A DNA stretch of 64,000 nt from Biomphalaria glabrata (GCF_947242115.1 NC_074716.1:9811501-9875500), one strand, 5' to 3'; positions 11,516-25,477 are shown, numbered from the stretch's first letter. A program made the numbers and translations. The notes: a model not told the origin generated them from the letters alone.

Positions 11516-11615
11516 ACATCTGTTTCTATGGCAGATAGCTAACGAGGGTGTTTTGTGGCTATCACAACGACCAATTCCCTTTAATTTACCCAACTAATGT
11601 CAGGTACCCATTGTT
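11500..11615 (-). repeat. SINE family A, truncated body
   Basis: Shares ggacatctgtttctatggc, taacgagggtg and aactaatgtcaggtaccca with other copies. The head is absent. A (GT)n/(GA)n run follows at 11730-11778. Confidence 0.6.
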
Positions 11616-12199
11616 ATTGAGTGTGTACGGGTGTGTGCATCTAAAGCGACGGCGAGAAGAAGTTAGCGATCGGCTGGTGGTTACGTTGTGTGAATGATGC
11701 AATATGAGCTGATGTGTCGTGATGCAGATGATGTGTGTGTGTGTGTGAGAGAGAGAGATAGAGAGAGAGAGAGAGACAGACGAAACTAGAGCTTTGAAAG
11801 AGTAAGGACGTTCTTTTGTAGTGAGTTAGGTTTTGTTTAAAATACCATTTTGTATTATTACCACAAGATTTGTTTCTTTTGATCTCAAATTAAATTTGTC
11901 TACATTGTAAAAAACGTTATACTTAGCTTTGTTTGACAAATAAGTTTGTTCGAGTTATTTCAAGTTCTATTATCAAAAATACAATACCGTGCCGAATACG
12001 CTTACATTGGATTAGTAGTACTAGCAATATGGTGCTACAAGTCAACGACCGACGACACTCATAGTTGACTGGACTCAGGGGTGTTCTAAAAATCCCGAAG
12101 TTAATCAATCCTGCATTGGCGACATTCAAATCTTTGATCGAAGGTCAAGCGCCTACTTTAGTATTTTGTATCAAATTCATTTCTTTTAATTTTATTTTT

Positions 12200-12580
12200 A
12201 CAAAGCTTATATCCACTCACTCTTTCCTTCTGTTGGGTACAAAGTTTGACCAGGTTTTTCTCCCATTTCTCATTCTCAGAGCAAGTAAAAACTTGCACAA
12301 TTATTCATTGTAGATGACAAGACATGAATCAATAAAAAAAATATTAACCAATTAGTTTATTCATTGTTGGTGATTATATTTTTTTTTGTGATATTGAAAT
12401 AAGGGTAATAAACGCTACCTTATGAGGGATGTATTTATGGATTTAATCCTCTAATTACGTTTTGACACTTTTATTCTCCCACTTCCCATTCTCGGATCAA
12501 GTTGAAATTGTGCATAATTATTTATAGTCGATGAAAATACACGAAATCAATCCAAAAGTTAACCAATTAGTTAATCAATT
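12200..12580. repeat. Two fragments of the 'settcggatcaagtt' tail repeat (SINE B-like)
   Basis: Two adjacent degenerate copies (about 12235-12340 and 12455-12580) carry ctcccatttctcattctc or ctcccacttcccattctcgg, then aattattta and a cacgaatcaat-like end. The same tail is seen at 23120-23400, 31330-31440 and 42580-42850. Confidence 0.5.
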
Positions 12581-12666
12581 AGTATTAATAAATTAGTTTT
12601 TTTTAATATAGTAGAAAGGGATATATTGCGCCTACATCGGTTTAGTTATCTACCAGCAGTTTGGTA

Positions 12667-12815
12667 CAGAGGCGTAATGACCATAATGTGCGCCCGGGGC
12701 AAGGTATTTTATTTCCATCAAAATTACATTGTAAAATAGGCTGCGTGTGGCGCCCTCCCCCTCCTGAGGGGGGCGCCCGGGGCATTTTGTTCCTTGCGCC
12801 CTCACTACGCCTCTG
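12667..12815. mobile_element. hAT-type MITE, 149 bp, 8-bp TSD
   Basis: Inverted ends CAGAGGCGTAATGA / CACTACGCCTCTG flank a GC-rich core. Direct repeats gtttggta lie immediately outside (12659-12666 and 12816-12823). An 8-bp duplication and a CAG...CTG terminus fit hAT. It is non-coding. Confidence 0.9.
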
Positions 12816-12896
12816 GTTTGGTACTACAAGTCAACAACCGTCAATAACAGCGGAATTTTACCACAGCCCCACATCGCACGTCAGTACACGCTAGTG

Positions 12897-13073
12897 CAGG
12901 GGTTCTCAACCTGGGGGTCGATTGACGATTTTCCAGGGGTAGCCTAAGACTATCGAAAATAAGGATTGTTATTGTCTATTCTTCTATTGCTGTGTGTGTG
13001 TGTGTGCGGGGGTCGCGGAAGAGTGGGGGATTGTGAAAAGGGGTCGCCGAGCATAAAAGGTTGAGAACTGCTG
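12897..13073. mobile_element. hAT-type MITE, 177 bp, perfect 8-bp TSD
   Basis: Inverted ends CAGGGGTTCTCAACCT / AGGTTGAGAACTGCTG lie between direct repeats cgctagtg (12889-12896 and 13074-13081). It contains a short (GT)n. The perfect target duplication suggests a fairly recent insertion. Confidence 0.92.
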
Positions 13074-13167
13074 CGCTAGTGACTAGCGCCGATGTAGACA
13101 CTAGTCAACTACACCCTTGCTTCGTTATTTATGTCAATATGAATGCAATCTCGTTGAAGATTATTAA

Positions 13168-13350
13168 TTTCGGGATTTTTAGGGCGCCCCTGAGCCCACC
13201 CAACCTTAATGGGTACCTGACTTTAGTCGGGTAAAATTAAAGGCCGTTGGTCATTGTGCTGGCCACATAACACCCTGCTCGTTAACCGTTTCCCATAGAA
13301 ACAGATGACTTTAACATCATCTGTCCTATTGATCGCAAGGTCTGAAATGG
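13168..13350 (+). repeat. SINE family A, head-truncated
   Basis: The body runs from gggatttttagggcgcccct through taatgggtacctgac, gttggtcattgtgctggcca and gttaaccgtttcc to gatcgcaaggtctgaaa. The tRNA head is missing. Confidence 0.75.
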
Positions 13351-13440
13351 ATACTTTACTTTTTAATGCATTTTTAATAAAATATATACATATTATTGTA
13401 AGCGCATATACCTTCATGTAGGCCTAATAATTTATTTTGA

Positions 13441-14036
13441 TTAAATTGCAGGTGCCCTAGATCTACTTTCTGGGTGTTCCCTTGTTTAAATTGCTGGTGC
13501 CCTTTTAGATCTACTTTATGGGTGTTCCCTTGTTTAAATTGCTGGTGCCCTAGATCTTCTTTGTGTGTGTTCCCTTGTTTAAATTGCTGGTGTCCTAGAT
13601 CTACTTTGTGGGTGTTCCCTTGTCTAAATTGCTGGTGCCCTAGATCTACTTTGTGGGTGTTCTTTTGTTTAAATTGCTGGTGCCCTAGATATACTTTCTG
13701 GGTGTTCCCTTGTTTAAATTGCTGGTGCCCTAGATATACTTTCTGGGTGTTCCCTTGTTTAAATTGCTGGTGCCCTAGATCTACTTTCTGGGTGTTCCCT
13801 TGTTTAAATTGCTGGTGCCCTAGATCTACTTTGTGGGTGTTCGCTTGTTTGAATTGCTGGTGCTTTAGATCTACTTTCTAGGTGTTCCCTTTGTTTAAAT
13901 TGCTGGTGCCCTAGATCTACTTTGTGGGTTTTCCCTTGTTTAAATTGCTGGCGCCCTAGATCTACTTTGTGGGTGTTCCATTGTTTAAATTGCTGGTGCC
14001 CTAGATCTACTTTGTGTATGTTCCGTTGTTTTACTC
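13441..14036. repeat. 45-bp minisatellite, about 13 copies
   Basis: The unit is approximately tgccctagatctactttctg plus ggtgttcccttgtttaaatt plus gctgg. The unit is 15 codons long and open on the plus strand, but it has the Cys/Trp-rich monotony of a chance frame and no start or domain. It ends exactly at the 3' splice site before the ATP5MK start exon, so it lies in that gene's 5' UTR intron. Confidence 0.9.
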
Positions 14037-14040
14037 TGAC

Positions 14041-14042
14041 AG
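14041..14042 (+). promoter_or_regulatory. 3' splice site of a 5' UTR intron of ATP5MK
   Basis: The sequence gttgttttactctgacag precedes 14043, with the start codon 61 bases further on. The last minisatellite unit has degenerated into, or provides, the pyrimidine tract. A non-coding first exon must lie to the left and was not located. Confidence 0.5.
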
Positions 14043-14103
14043 GTGCTGCTAAAAAGAAATTTCGTTTCGCTTAAATTAAGAAGGTCAAAATATCAAAAAT
14101 AAC

Positions 14104-16584
14104 ATGGCAGGAGATTTTGTACCAGAAGAGGAGTTAAATCTGACGGGCATCAAGAAATATTTCAACAGCTACACCCTGAGAGGTAGATTTAATGTAAGTA
14201 TAACCTATAAGACAATAAAATGGCTGAGATGTGTAGAATACATAGGAATGGGAGTCCGAGTAGGGTTACCAGTTACAAGACACCTTAAATGTAGGAGCAC
14301 AAGTGAAACAAGATGTGAACTTGCGATACAAAATATAGATCTATTTTTTTTTGTTGGTTTATATGGCTTAGGGCTAAGTTTGACACGACCTGTTCTGTCG
14401 TTGCTGTGCTACCTTTTCTTGTTGATGACCAGCGGTCAGTTTTATTTATGCGACCTGTGTGATCTGAAAAAAAAAAAGCTTTTTTTTTATTTTGCTGTCT
14501 GCTATTCTCTGCTGGGACTACTTTTAACAGCTGTTGTGTTACTGCTGCTTTACTTGTGTCATATTTAATTTTCATTTAGGTTGGAAGGGAAGTGATGAAT
14601 ACATTGTTATTAGTTTCTATTTTTTTTGTTTAAGTTTAATTTAGTAAAATATTTTTGTTTGTTCTAGGAGGCCTAATACATTTTTTTGTGTGTATTTATT
14701 AGTTTAAAATAGTAGTCCGTTTATCGTGTATTCTGGTTGCTTAGGCGACTCCAGTCCCTAAGTCGCATACAAAGGTGCACACATTTAACCCAGCCAGTAG
14801 TGTTGCCAGCAGACTACTGCAATTCTAGTTATCCCAGGCTTTGGCTTAGACCAATCGTCATAGAAAGCCTCAACACTGACCTGCTACGTCGAAACCCTTG
14901 GGCAGTGGAGACCAATAGCTAATTGCCAAGTCGTGTAGACTTGTGAGGTGGCAACGAGCTATTGGTCTTCACTGACATAGGTTGTGACGTTGCAGGTCAG
15001 TGTTGATGCCTTCTATGACGATTGGTCTCGCCTTTGCCCGCATAAAAAGATAAAGCTAATTGCCACGTCGTATAGACCTGTGAGGTAGCAACGAGCTTTT
15101 CAATTTCACTTCTGGTTGTACGTCTACTTCCGCTTTCACATCTGGTTGTACTCCTACTTCCGCTTTCACATCTGGTTGTACTCCTACTTCCGCTTTCACA
15201 TCTGGTTGTACTCCTACATTCGCTTTCACATCTGGTTGTACTCCTACATTCGCTTTCACATCTGGTTGTACTCCTACTTCCGCTTTCACATCTGGTTGTA
15301 CTCCTACTTCCGCTTTCACATCTGGTTGTGCTATTTCTACTTTCACGTCTAATTGTATACCTATTTCTACTTAAACTTGCTCTTACAATATATATATATC
15401 TATATATTGTTATAAACCTGGTGGTGGCACAGATGGGGGTAGTGGTGTGAGTGTAGTCAGCCCAAGCAAATCGCCCCAAGCCAGCGCTAGACGAGCGGTC
15501 AACCGTGACGAGTTACGACGGTCAGCCGAGACGAGTGTCAACACAACGGTTCGGGAAAGATCGACGTCGTGAACAGAGCTCAGGAGCGTCACGAGAGTTG
15601 TAGTCATCTGACCACCTAGAAACGTCGAGCGGCGTTCTGTCCGGTTCGAGAAGGCCAGTAGGGACCCTATATAAGAGCAGAGGTGTCGCAGTCAAGACGG
15701 TTGAGAAAAGTGGCTCAATACAGCACGGTTTACGACAGAAGGTTCACGACAGGGGTTCAGAACACGGTCGACTACAGCACAGTTCAACGGTGTGGTTCTG
15801 TACGGAGCATTACGACGGTTCAGTGCGGAGTACTGTCAAGTACAGTTGAGACGACTGGCGTCTTGATCTTGGTCTGCGATCGAGTCCGACACAACGAGCC
15901 TAGTGTGTGAAGTCAGTCCTGAACTGTTGAACCCAGAGCAAGCCCGGAACGAGACGGAGAGGCCAGTGCAAGAGCTGATACGGCGGAACGGTGTTATCGG
16001 AGAGATATTTGTACAGTGTACGTGTTGCCAATTGTACAGTGTACGTGTTGCCAATTGTACAGTATTGGCTGTTATTTATTCATCTATTAAAGTGTTACGT
16101 TACTTTGGAGCCCTGAGTTGTCAAGTTCTTTAAGTTGGTGGTGTATGGTGCAGTTTGCAGAGAGCCTGGATAGTGAGATTCGTAACAATTCTTGTTGTGC
16201 TATTTCTACTTTCACGTCTAATTGTACACCTATTTCCACTTAAACTTGCTCTTACAATATATATTTATATATGTATATAAAAGTTTATTACCATGGGTGA
16301 CACTGATCTAAACTATTCTTTCAAACTTTAAACTACAATCTTGGTGAATGCAAAGTTATGCTAAATGATAAGCTAACTTCCATGCTTTCCTTTTTCAGTT
16401 TGTTGTCGCTACATACAGCAGCATCTTTGCCATGATTGCTTGGTACAAGTACCGAAAGTCCAGACGATCCACACAGGAGGAGACTGAGCCATTGCTGGAC
16501 TCTGAAGTCGAGATGACCAAGGCGCAGGAGCCTAAGCCTAAGCCTAAATCTAAATCTGGTTGCCAAAGATCTGAATATTACTAG
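14104..16584 (+). CDS. ATP5MK: ATP synthase membrane subunit K (DAPIT/USMG5)
   Basis: A small inner-membrane subunit of mitochondrial F1Fo ATP synthase, known in vertebrates to help ATP synthase dimers and oligomers form. Exon 1 (14104-14193) encodes 30 residues containing LTGIKKYFNSYTLRGRFN, the signature of the family, and ends at gtaagt. Exon 2 (16399-16581, stop TAG 16582-16584) follows tcctttttcag in phase 0. It begins FVVATYSSIFAMIAWYKYR, the single membrane segment. The predicted protein is 91 residues. Human DAPIT is 58, so the snail protein has an extra tail of about 35 residues: acidic (EETEPLLDSEVE), then PKPKPKSKSG. The 2.2 kb intron carries a foldback element, a 30-bp minisatellite and a solo LTR. 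Family identity is firm. The tail is read from genomic sequence only. Confidence 0.93.
14848..15028. mobile_element. Foldback element (long inverted repeat)
   Basis: Arms of about 70 bases, starting agaccaatcgtcatagaa and ending ttctatgacgattggtct, flank a loop near 14921-14957. The loop sequence (aattgccaagtcgtgtagac...) is repeated directly just outside at 15058-15096. A shorter relative is at 23600-23687. It is in the ATP5MK intron. Confidence 0.75.
15105..15347. repeat. 30-bp minisatellite, about 8 copies
   Basis: The unit is ttccgctttcacatctggtt plus gtactcctac. Open on both strands because the unit is a multiple of three. The minus-strand translation VGVQPDVKAE repeats but has no domain or splice context. 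Degenerate copies continue to about 15400 and again at 16196-16260 beyond the LTR. Confidence 0.9.
15408..16187 (+). mobile_element. Solo LTR, about 780 bp, Ty3/Gypsy-like ends
   Basis: Runs from tgttataaacctgg to gattcgtaaca. TGTTA...TAACA ends are usual in Ty3/Gypsy LTRs. It contains a TATA-like box (ccctatataagagcag at 15667) and a 23-bp tandem doubling near 16018-16063. It is GC-richer than the host intron. I see no clear target duplication. Near-identical 70-bp host segments lie on both sides (15329-15395 and 16196-16262). No internal region is present: it is a solo LTR fossil. Confidence 0.65.
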
Positions 16585-16928
16585 ACACTTGCTAGCTTTC
16601 TCTTACAATATGATCTTCAAGTTATTAAATTCTGTTATCGACTTTAATTAAATTATTTTATTAATTCAACGTACATTTCTATAGACTACTTTCTACTGTA
16701 TATGTGTTACATAAAATGTTGTTTTTAATTGCCAGCAAAATATGCAATATTATTTTAATTATGTATATTTGATGGTAGTGGTGTAGAATAGTTTCAATTG
16801 GAACATGTTCGTGTTCTTTACTTAAGGCTAGTTCCAGATAGGTTAAATTAGCATCAGTCACATGCGCAGAACATTACCCACTACGCTATATAGAACAGTC
16901 AACAGTGTTCATAAGAAATGTATTGCCA

Positions 16929-16934
16929 AATAAA
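16929..16934 (+). terminator. Candidate poly(A) signal of ATP5MK
   Basis: AATAAA about 345 bases after the ATP5MK stop codon, the first canonical signal downstream. Confidence 0.5.
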
Positions 16935-17339
16935 GAAACAAATCTTAAATGGAAGTCTGGCCTAGTCCCTATTCAGAGAATGCGGACATATAAAGTAATG
17001 TCACTTTTACTAAATGCTTCGGACGTTTCTTAATAAGTGAATATTGTGACGCCTTAGTTCAATACTCCTGCAAGGACGGCTTGGAAGTGTAAGCAGCTGG
17101 GGTCCGAACGCAGGACCACCCAGACGACATTCCAAAGCGCATTTCTTACAACAAGTTAACCAGTAGCACTTAGAAGGGAAGATTTCTACAACATGCAATG
17201 AACCGAATAAAAATTCCAATTAATACGCCAATACATTTGACAGATACTACAGACTAAATTCCGACTAAACACAGATTGAATTCCTCTTTAACACATCCAT
17301 TGCTACAAATGTATTAATGAATAGTTTTCTTGGTTGATT

Positions 17340-17727
17340 TGGGGCTCAGAGGCTGATTGGTTAAGCGCTTGGCATCCGAACTGGGATTTTGAATTTGATT
17401 TTTTTTTAGGGCGAACATGAGTCCACCTATCACAAATGGGTACCTGACTTTCGTTGGGGAAAGCAAAGACGGTTGGTCGTTGTGCAGACCACATAAAGCC
17501 CTCCTCATTAATTGTTGGCCAAATAAACAGATGACCTGAGTTCGAATCTCGTAGAAGACTGGGATTTTGAATTGTATTTTTTATGGCAAACATCACAAAT
17601 GGGTACTCGACTTTCGTTGGGGAAAGTAAAGACGGTTGGTCGTTGTGCTGACCACATGAAGCCCTCCTCATTAATTGTTGGCCAAATAAACAGATGACCT
17701 TAACATATCATCTGCCCTATAGATCGC
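17340..17727 (+). repeat. SINE family A, with internal duplication
   Basis: The tRNA-like head (gaggctgattggttaagcgcttggc) is followed by the body. From 17529 (gagttcgaatctcgtagaag) most of the element is repeated. Both halves share actttcgttggggaaag and cctcctcattaattgttggc and are closer to each other than to other copies, so this is a local tandem duplication. Confidence 0.8.
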
Positions 17728-18109
17728 AGCACCTACCTAAATAAATTGTAACTAGAAATCAAACAACTATATTTATTGTAGTATATATAGGTCTGTGGTT
17801 GTATATTATAGAGCCTTCGTAACTTCTTTTATAGAGAAATGACTTTTGTAATTTCTCTACTGAAAATTTGGACTAGTTTCAGGTCTTTCCTTTTTATAGC
17901 ATCTATTGGGTTTGATTCCAACTACCCGTATTTTTGTGCAGACTTTTTTTCTCTATAAGGCACACTTAAAATTATAGCATAATATTGTCAGTTTAATTTA
18001 ACAAGAGAACTGAAAAATGCAAAAGATATATAAGGAAAAAGGCACTACCTGCCCAATTTGTGATTCTAGTTTTTAATCAAAGAAACGAAACGCATTAGTC
18101 CAACATTGC

Positions 18110-18235
18110 CCATTCTTTTTTTGGCCAGCCAATAAATGTGTGAATAGACTACACAACGAAAAGAATTGGTCAGCCAATAAATGTGTGAATATACTAAACA
18201 ACAAGAAAGAATTGGTCAGCCAATAATATATATAT
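18110..18235. repeat. Tandem repeat, about 57 bp, 2-3 copies
   Basis: Copies share ggtcagccaataaatgtgtg and caacgaaaagaatt-type ends. The array lies just downstream of temptin 1. Confidence 0.75.
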
Positions 18236-18440
18236 ATATAACCAAATTAATTAATTACGATTAATTGATTAAGTAATTTGGTTTCTTGGTTTCTTTTCTT
18301 TTTATTAATTCATTTAATTCAGTTATGTTTCAACGTGATTGGAAAATGGGAAAATGGAGATTTTTACCTCAGACAGACAGACAGACACAACGACTAGATG
18401 AAAACGTTAAAAAAAAGGAAACATCACTTTCAACAATGAA

Positions 18441-18446
18441 TTTATT
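18441..18446 (-). terminator. Poly(A) signal of temptin 1
   Basis: AATAAA on the minus strand, about 80 bases past the predicted temptin 1 stop codon. Confidence 0.6.
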
Positions 18447-18524
18447 TGAAACAGCACGTGTGCGTTCTTTTGTACCACTTAGGCTCTGGAAGCCTCGGCC
18501 ACGTCGTGAGCTTGGGAACCTTTT

Positions 18525-21836
<3,312 letters not shown>

Positions 21837-21920
21837 TATGAAGATTTGTTCTCGACTGTGGTCGAAGTCGCTGAGGTGAAAGTTACCTTTTCAGCAGAAT
21901 TGCGTTTCTCTTACTTAACC

Positions 21921-21926
21921 TTTATA
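21921..21926 (-). promoter_or_regulatory. TATA box of temptin 1
   Basis: Minus-strand gttataaagg lies about 85 bases before the ATG, predicting a transcription start near 21893 and a 5' UTR of roughly 55 bases. Temptin 2 has the same gttataaa core about 70 bases before its ATG. Confidence 0.55.
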
Positions 21927-22269
21927 ACAGTGATCTCTTGAAATAATTTGAGCTCGAGGAGTCTCAAGTGTGTTAAATATGAACCCCTCTTTGAAAACCA
22001 TTTTAGGGTTACGATGACTTGGACTTAATCCTATTGACTCCCAGTGGAGTACTTTGACGTCGGTCCCTTCTTGGGCGATCATGACCTATTCGTTTCTTGT
22101 TCTACTGTTCTTTATGCTTGCTTTGATCTCAGCATTCTGAGTAGACCCCAGTCCAGAGACTTCGTTAAATTATATTGTCAGCTGTGTAAACAATCCAGCC
22201 TCATTAGCGTCTTTTATTTTCTTGCTCTAATGGTGTTTTCAGGGCTGCTTCAACTCAGACGGTAGTTTG

Positions 22270-22735
22270 AGAATTTGTCCAAACATATGTCAAAAGCATT
22301 TTTTTTTAGTGAATACCTGGAACGTTTCTGCATTACTATGATGGTGCTAAAGAAAATATTTCACCGAAGAGCGTATTAGTACGTTATTTTTAGGGAATCA
22401 AATTTATATCCCATACAGGGATAATATATTTATTGAGAGATTCTGGGTTTGATTGCGTACACAAAAACTTCAGTCTGTGCCTTTAGGAAGAAACTAGCAG
22501 TTTGATATTGTGGTGGCCAAATAATAAGCTCGTTAGCTCTAAGCACGTTCACTTCACACCATTCACACGTAGACCACTAATTGGTAAATAATATTTACTT
22601 TTTTTATAACCAGTAATGAGCAGTTTAAAACATAATTTTGAAATCATGGATTGGATGCAAGTTTTTTTTTATTTGAAATGTTTTTCCACAATTTAGGACC
22701 ATCCAAATAATTTACAAGCTGAAAAAATAGAGATG
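22270..22735. other. Non-coding spacer
   Basis: AT-rich single-copy-looking sequence. I see no gene or bounded repeat in it. Confidence 0.5.
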
Positions 22736-22744
22736 CTTACAAAC

Positions 22745-22895
22745 GTAGATCTGAATAAACGTCTGGTCGAGGAGGTATGCACTTTGGTCGATGGTCCAGA
22801 GTTCGAACCAATCGGATTTCCAACCCATAACGTCTTTCAGGAACTTTGCTACGTAATAATCTACTTCTGAAGTCAAGTCTGAGACTTACATACCA
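22745..22895 (+). repeat. SINE family D, degraded
   Basis: Contains gtcgatggtccagagttcgaacc and an ataatctacttctgaagtc body similar to the copy at 10512. Confidence 0.5.
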
Positions 22896-23119
22896 AATGA
22901 ACGGAAAATAAACAACAACCAAACAAACAAACAAAAAACAAACAAATTTATTAATACATAAAAAAGAGCTTATCTAAGGGGAAGAAGTCCACATTTACAA
23001 CCATATATCTCACCAGTAATTTAGAATTTATGTTTACTTTTCGATACCAAACAAACTAATTGCCAATAAATAATGGACTAATTACTTAAAAAAAATGATT
23101 CATATTTTTTTAGGTAAAA

Positions 23120-23410
23120 TAAATAATTGTGGAAATTTTCAGCTCGGTCGGGAATGGGTATGGTAGAAATAACATGTACAGTTATCTAAGGAGATAAAAC
23201 CCCACATGTTGAGTCATATCTGTTAATACTGAAAAATTATTTCTCCTTGTTATATCAAAAACATTACCAGTCATTAATTAATAAATTGGTTAATTATTTT
23301 ATGGATCCATATTTTAATAGGCACAATATATTCTAGTGCAAAGTTTCCACTTGATCCGAGAATGTGTATGGGAGAAATACACTTTAAAAATGTGTACCAT
23401 CCAGGCAGAG
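23120..23410. repeat. Fragments of the 'ttgatccgagaatg' repeat
   Basis: Two copies of a motif like (g)aaattttcagctcggtcggg / cacttgatccgagaatgtgt, each followed by gggagaaataca and then ttaattaataaattg-type sequence. This is the reverse of the tail of SINE B-like copies elsewhere. Confidence 0.5.
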
Positions 23411-23599
23411 TAAGTGGATATATGCTTCGAAAGTACACTGAACGCTTCAGCTACACATTTAGTTTATCCCACTTTTTTTCCCCCATTTGGGACATTCATT
23501 TCATTTGAATTGGAAGGCTGTCGTTTCCAAAAAGTCGGCATCCTTACGTTGATTGACTTATGTAGTAAAGCAGAGTAATGGAAACTTTTTTGATAAGAC

Positions 23600-23687
23600 C
23601 GAGACCAGTCGTCGTAGTAGGCCATACTAGACCACAGGCTGTTACGTCACAGGGCTGGGTTAAAGCCCACTATGACTATTGGTCTCG
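23600..23687. mobile_element. Foldback element, short form
   Basis: Ends cgagaccagtcgtcgtagtag and ctatgactattggtctcg are inverted and related to the arms at 14848-15028. About 88 bp in all. Confidence 0.6.
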
Positions 23688-24109
23688 ATGAATCTCGCTT
23701 ACTGTGGTATCTTGTTAAGGGAAGCAACTCTCTTTTAAAACCTCGCATTTGACTCATAAACACAAATACGAAGTTCCTAAAAAAAAAAAAAGGAGGAAGT
23801 TTAATATTTATAAATAAAACGAAAATCAAATAATGAATAGCATATTTTTATTTATATTTTATTAGTCCAAGCTTCATCTGACGTCATTGTTAGTAGTTTG
23901 GTGCTAGGAGTAAAATGCAACAATCACCAACTAGTTTTCAATAGTTCGTGGAACACCTATTCAAGCCTCGCGGAACATTAGTTCTCCTAATTCTCTCCGG
24001 CCCAATCGCCACTATAGAGTATCATATATCACAACCATTAATATCCATATAAATTATATAGAAATCGTTGAAAGTACACTCCGGCGAAATTAGGCTAAAC
24101 ATTTTCTCA

Positions 24110-24462
24110 AATAAGGTATCCATTATACCTGATTGGACAAAAGAACCCGAAATTTAAAACCCCACTTGTCACTAGGATTTGAACCCAGTTCGTAAGCGAA
24201 ACCACTCAGCCACCTCGCTTCTCAAAAATTAATTAAAATAAAGTTAAGTTCCCCTTTCAGACCTTGCAATGTATAGGGCAGATAATGTAAAAGTTTATGT
24301 GGCCCACGGTTAACGAGGGTGTCATATGGCCAGTTCAAAGACAAACTGCCTTAACCTTTCCCAACTAATGTCGGGTACCCAAAATTTAAAATTCCTATCT
24401 TCACCAGGATTCGACTCCTCGGTTCCAAAGCCAAGCGCTACCATTAACCACCGCGTTTCCCT
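24110..24462 (-). repeat. Two adjacent SINE family A copies
   Basis: A head-only piece (24145-24222: ggatttgaacccagttcgta, ccactcagccacctcgc) is followed by a nearly complete copy (24250-24462) from cagaccttgcaatgtatagg to taaccaccgcg. Both have the tRNA-like head at the right. Confidence 0.8.
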
Positions 24463-24854
24463 ATAAATTACTTACACCCCAGGAATCTTTAAAATTTCGT
24501 ATTATAGAAAATTTTGAACTCGGTACGCTAACATTTTTAGAATCCACTTCTTGCAAGTAGATTAATGATTTTCACCCTTTTTCTCATGACCATAAATAAA
24601 ATAAAAATCAATCCGAGCACGCAGTTTTAATTAATTACAAGCCAGAGTCGATGTTAGTCTTGTCTCCCTTACAGACTAGTGTTAAGTAAATGTCCACTTA
24701 CTTGTCCTGTCTTCTAACATGGCCCTACGGAATAGTGCATTTTAAACTATACCTGGGACATGTAGAAGATCCACATACAAGACTTTTAGATTCACGAATG
24801 TCAAGCTTTGATCGAGTCATCTGTAGGCACAGCATTTTTTTTAACAACTCATGA

Positions 24855-24960
24855 TAACATAAAGAAACTAGAATAGATCAAAGTAGAGAGCTGTGAGAAT
24901 TTTAACAAATGAATATGCACATTTCACATAAATAACTTCAGGACAGATGATTAAAAAGGG
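24855..24960 (+). repeat. LINE family 1 coding fragment
   Basis: Contains aacataaagaaactagaatag, agagagctgtgagaatttta and aacaaatgaatat, matching the RT C-terminal region at 37715-37790. The 37-bp array starts where it ends. Confidence 0.55.
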
Positions 24961-25329
24961 AATAAACAGAAAGCCTACTGGTTTAGGCGCCAAGTTCAAT
25001 AAACAGAAAGCCTACTGGTTTGGGCGCCAAGTTCAATAAACAGAAAGCCTACTGGTTTAGGCGCCAAGTTCAATAAACAGAAAGCCTACTGGTTTAGGCG
25101 CCAAGTTCAATAAACAGAAAGCCTACTGGTTTAGGCGCCAAGTTCAATAAACAGAAAGCCTACTGGTTTAGGCGCCAAGTTCAATAAACAGAAAGCCTAC
25201 TGGTTTAGGCGCCAAGTTCAATCAACAGAAAACCTACTGGTTTAGGCGCCAAGTTCAATCAACAGAAAGCCTACTGGTTTAGGCGCCAAGTTCAATAAAC
25301 AGAAAGCCTACTGGTTTAGGCGCCAAGTT
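24961..25329. repeat. 37-bp minisatellite, 10 copies
   Basis: The unit is aataaacagaaagcctactg plus gtttaggcgccaagttc. Copies differ by only one or two bases, so the array is young or actively homogenised. Confidence 0.97.
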
Positions 25330-25477
25330 ACTCGCCTTTGTCCCTTCTTCCGTTTATGAAAAACAGTTCTGCCAGACCTAATATTTGAGCCAGATGAAGA
25401 CTAGGCGTTGACTGATTAAAGGTTAGAGATTAGTTAAGACGCAAGCCATTGTATGTATGAGTTAAAGTATAGTTTAC

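Noticed and set aside
13474-13881. A 135-codon Cys/Trp-rich repeat protein
   Set aside because: A 45-bp minisatellite that stays open because its unit is a multiple of three. It lies in an intron upstream of ATP5MK.
15056-15479. Minus-strand frames with VGVQPDVKAE or RSTTRCESGS repeats
   Set aside because: Both are frames of the 30-bp array inside the ATP5MK intron, with no splice sites or domain.
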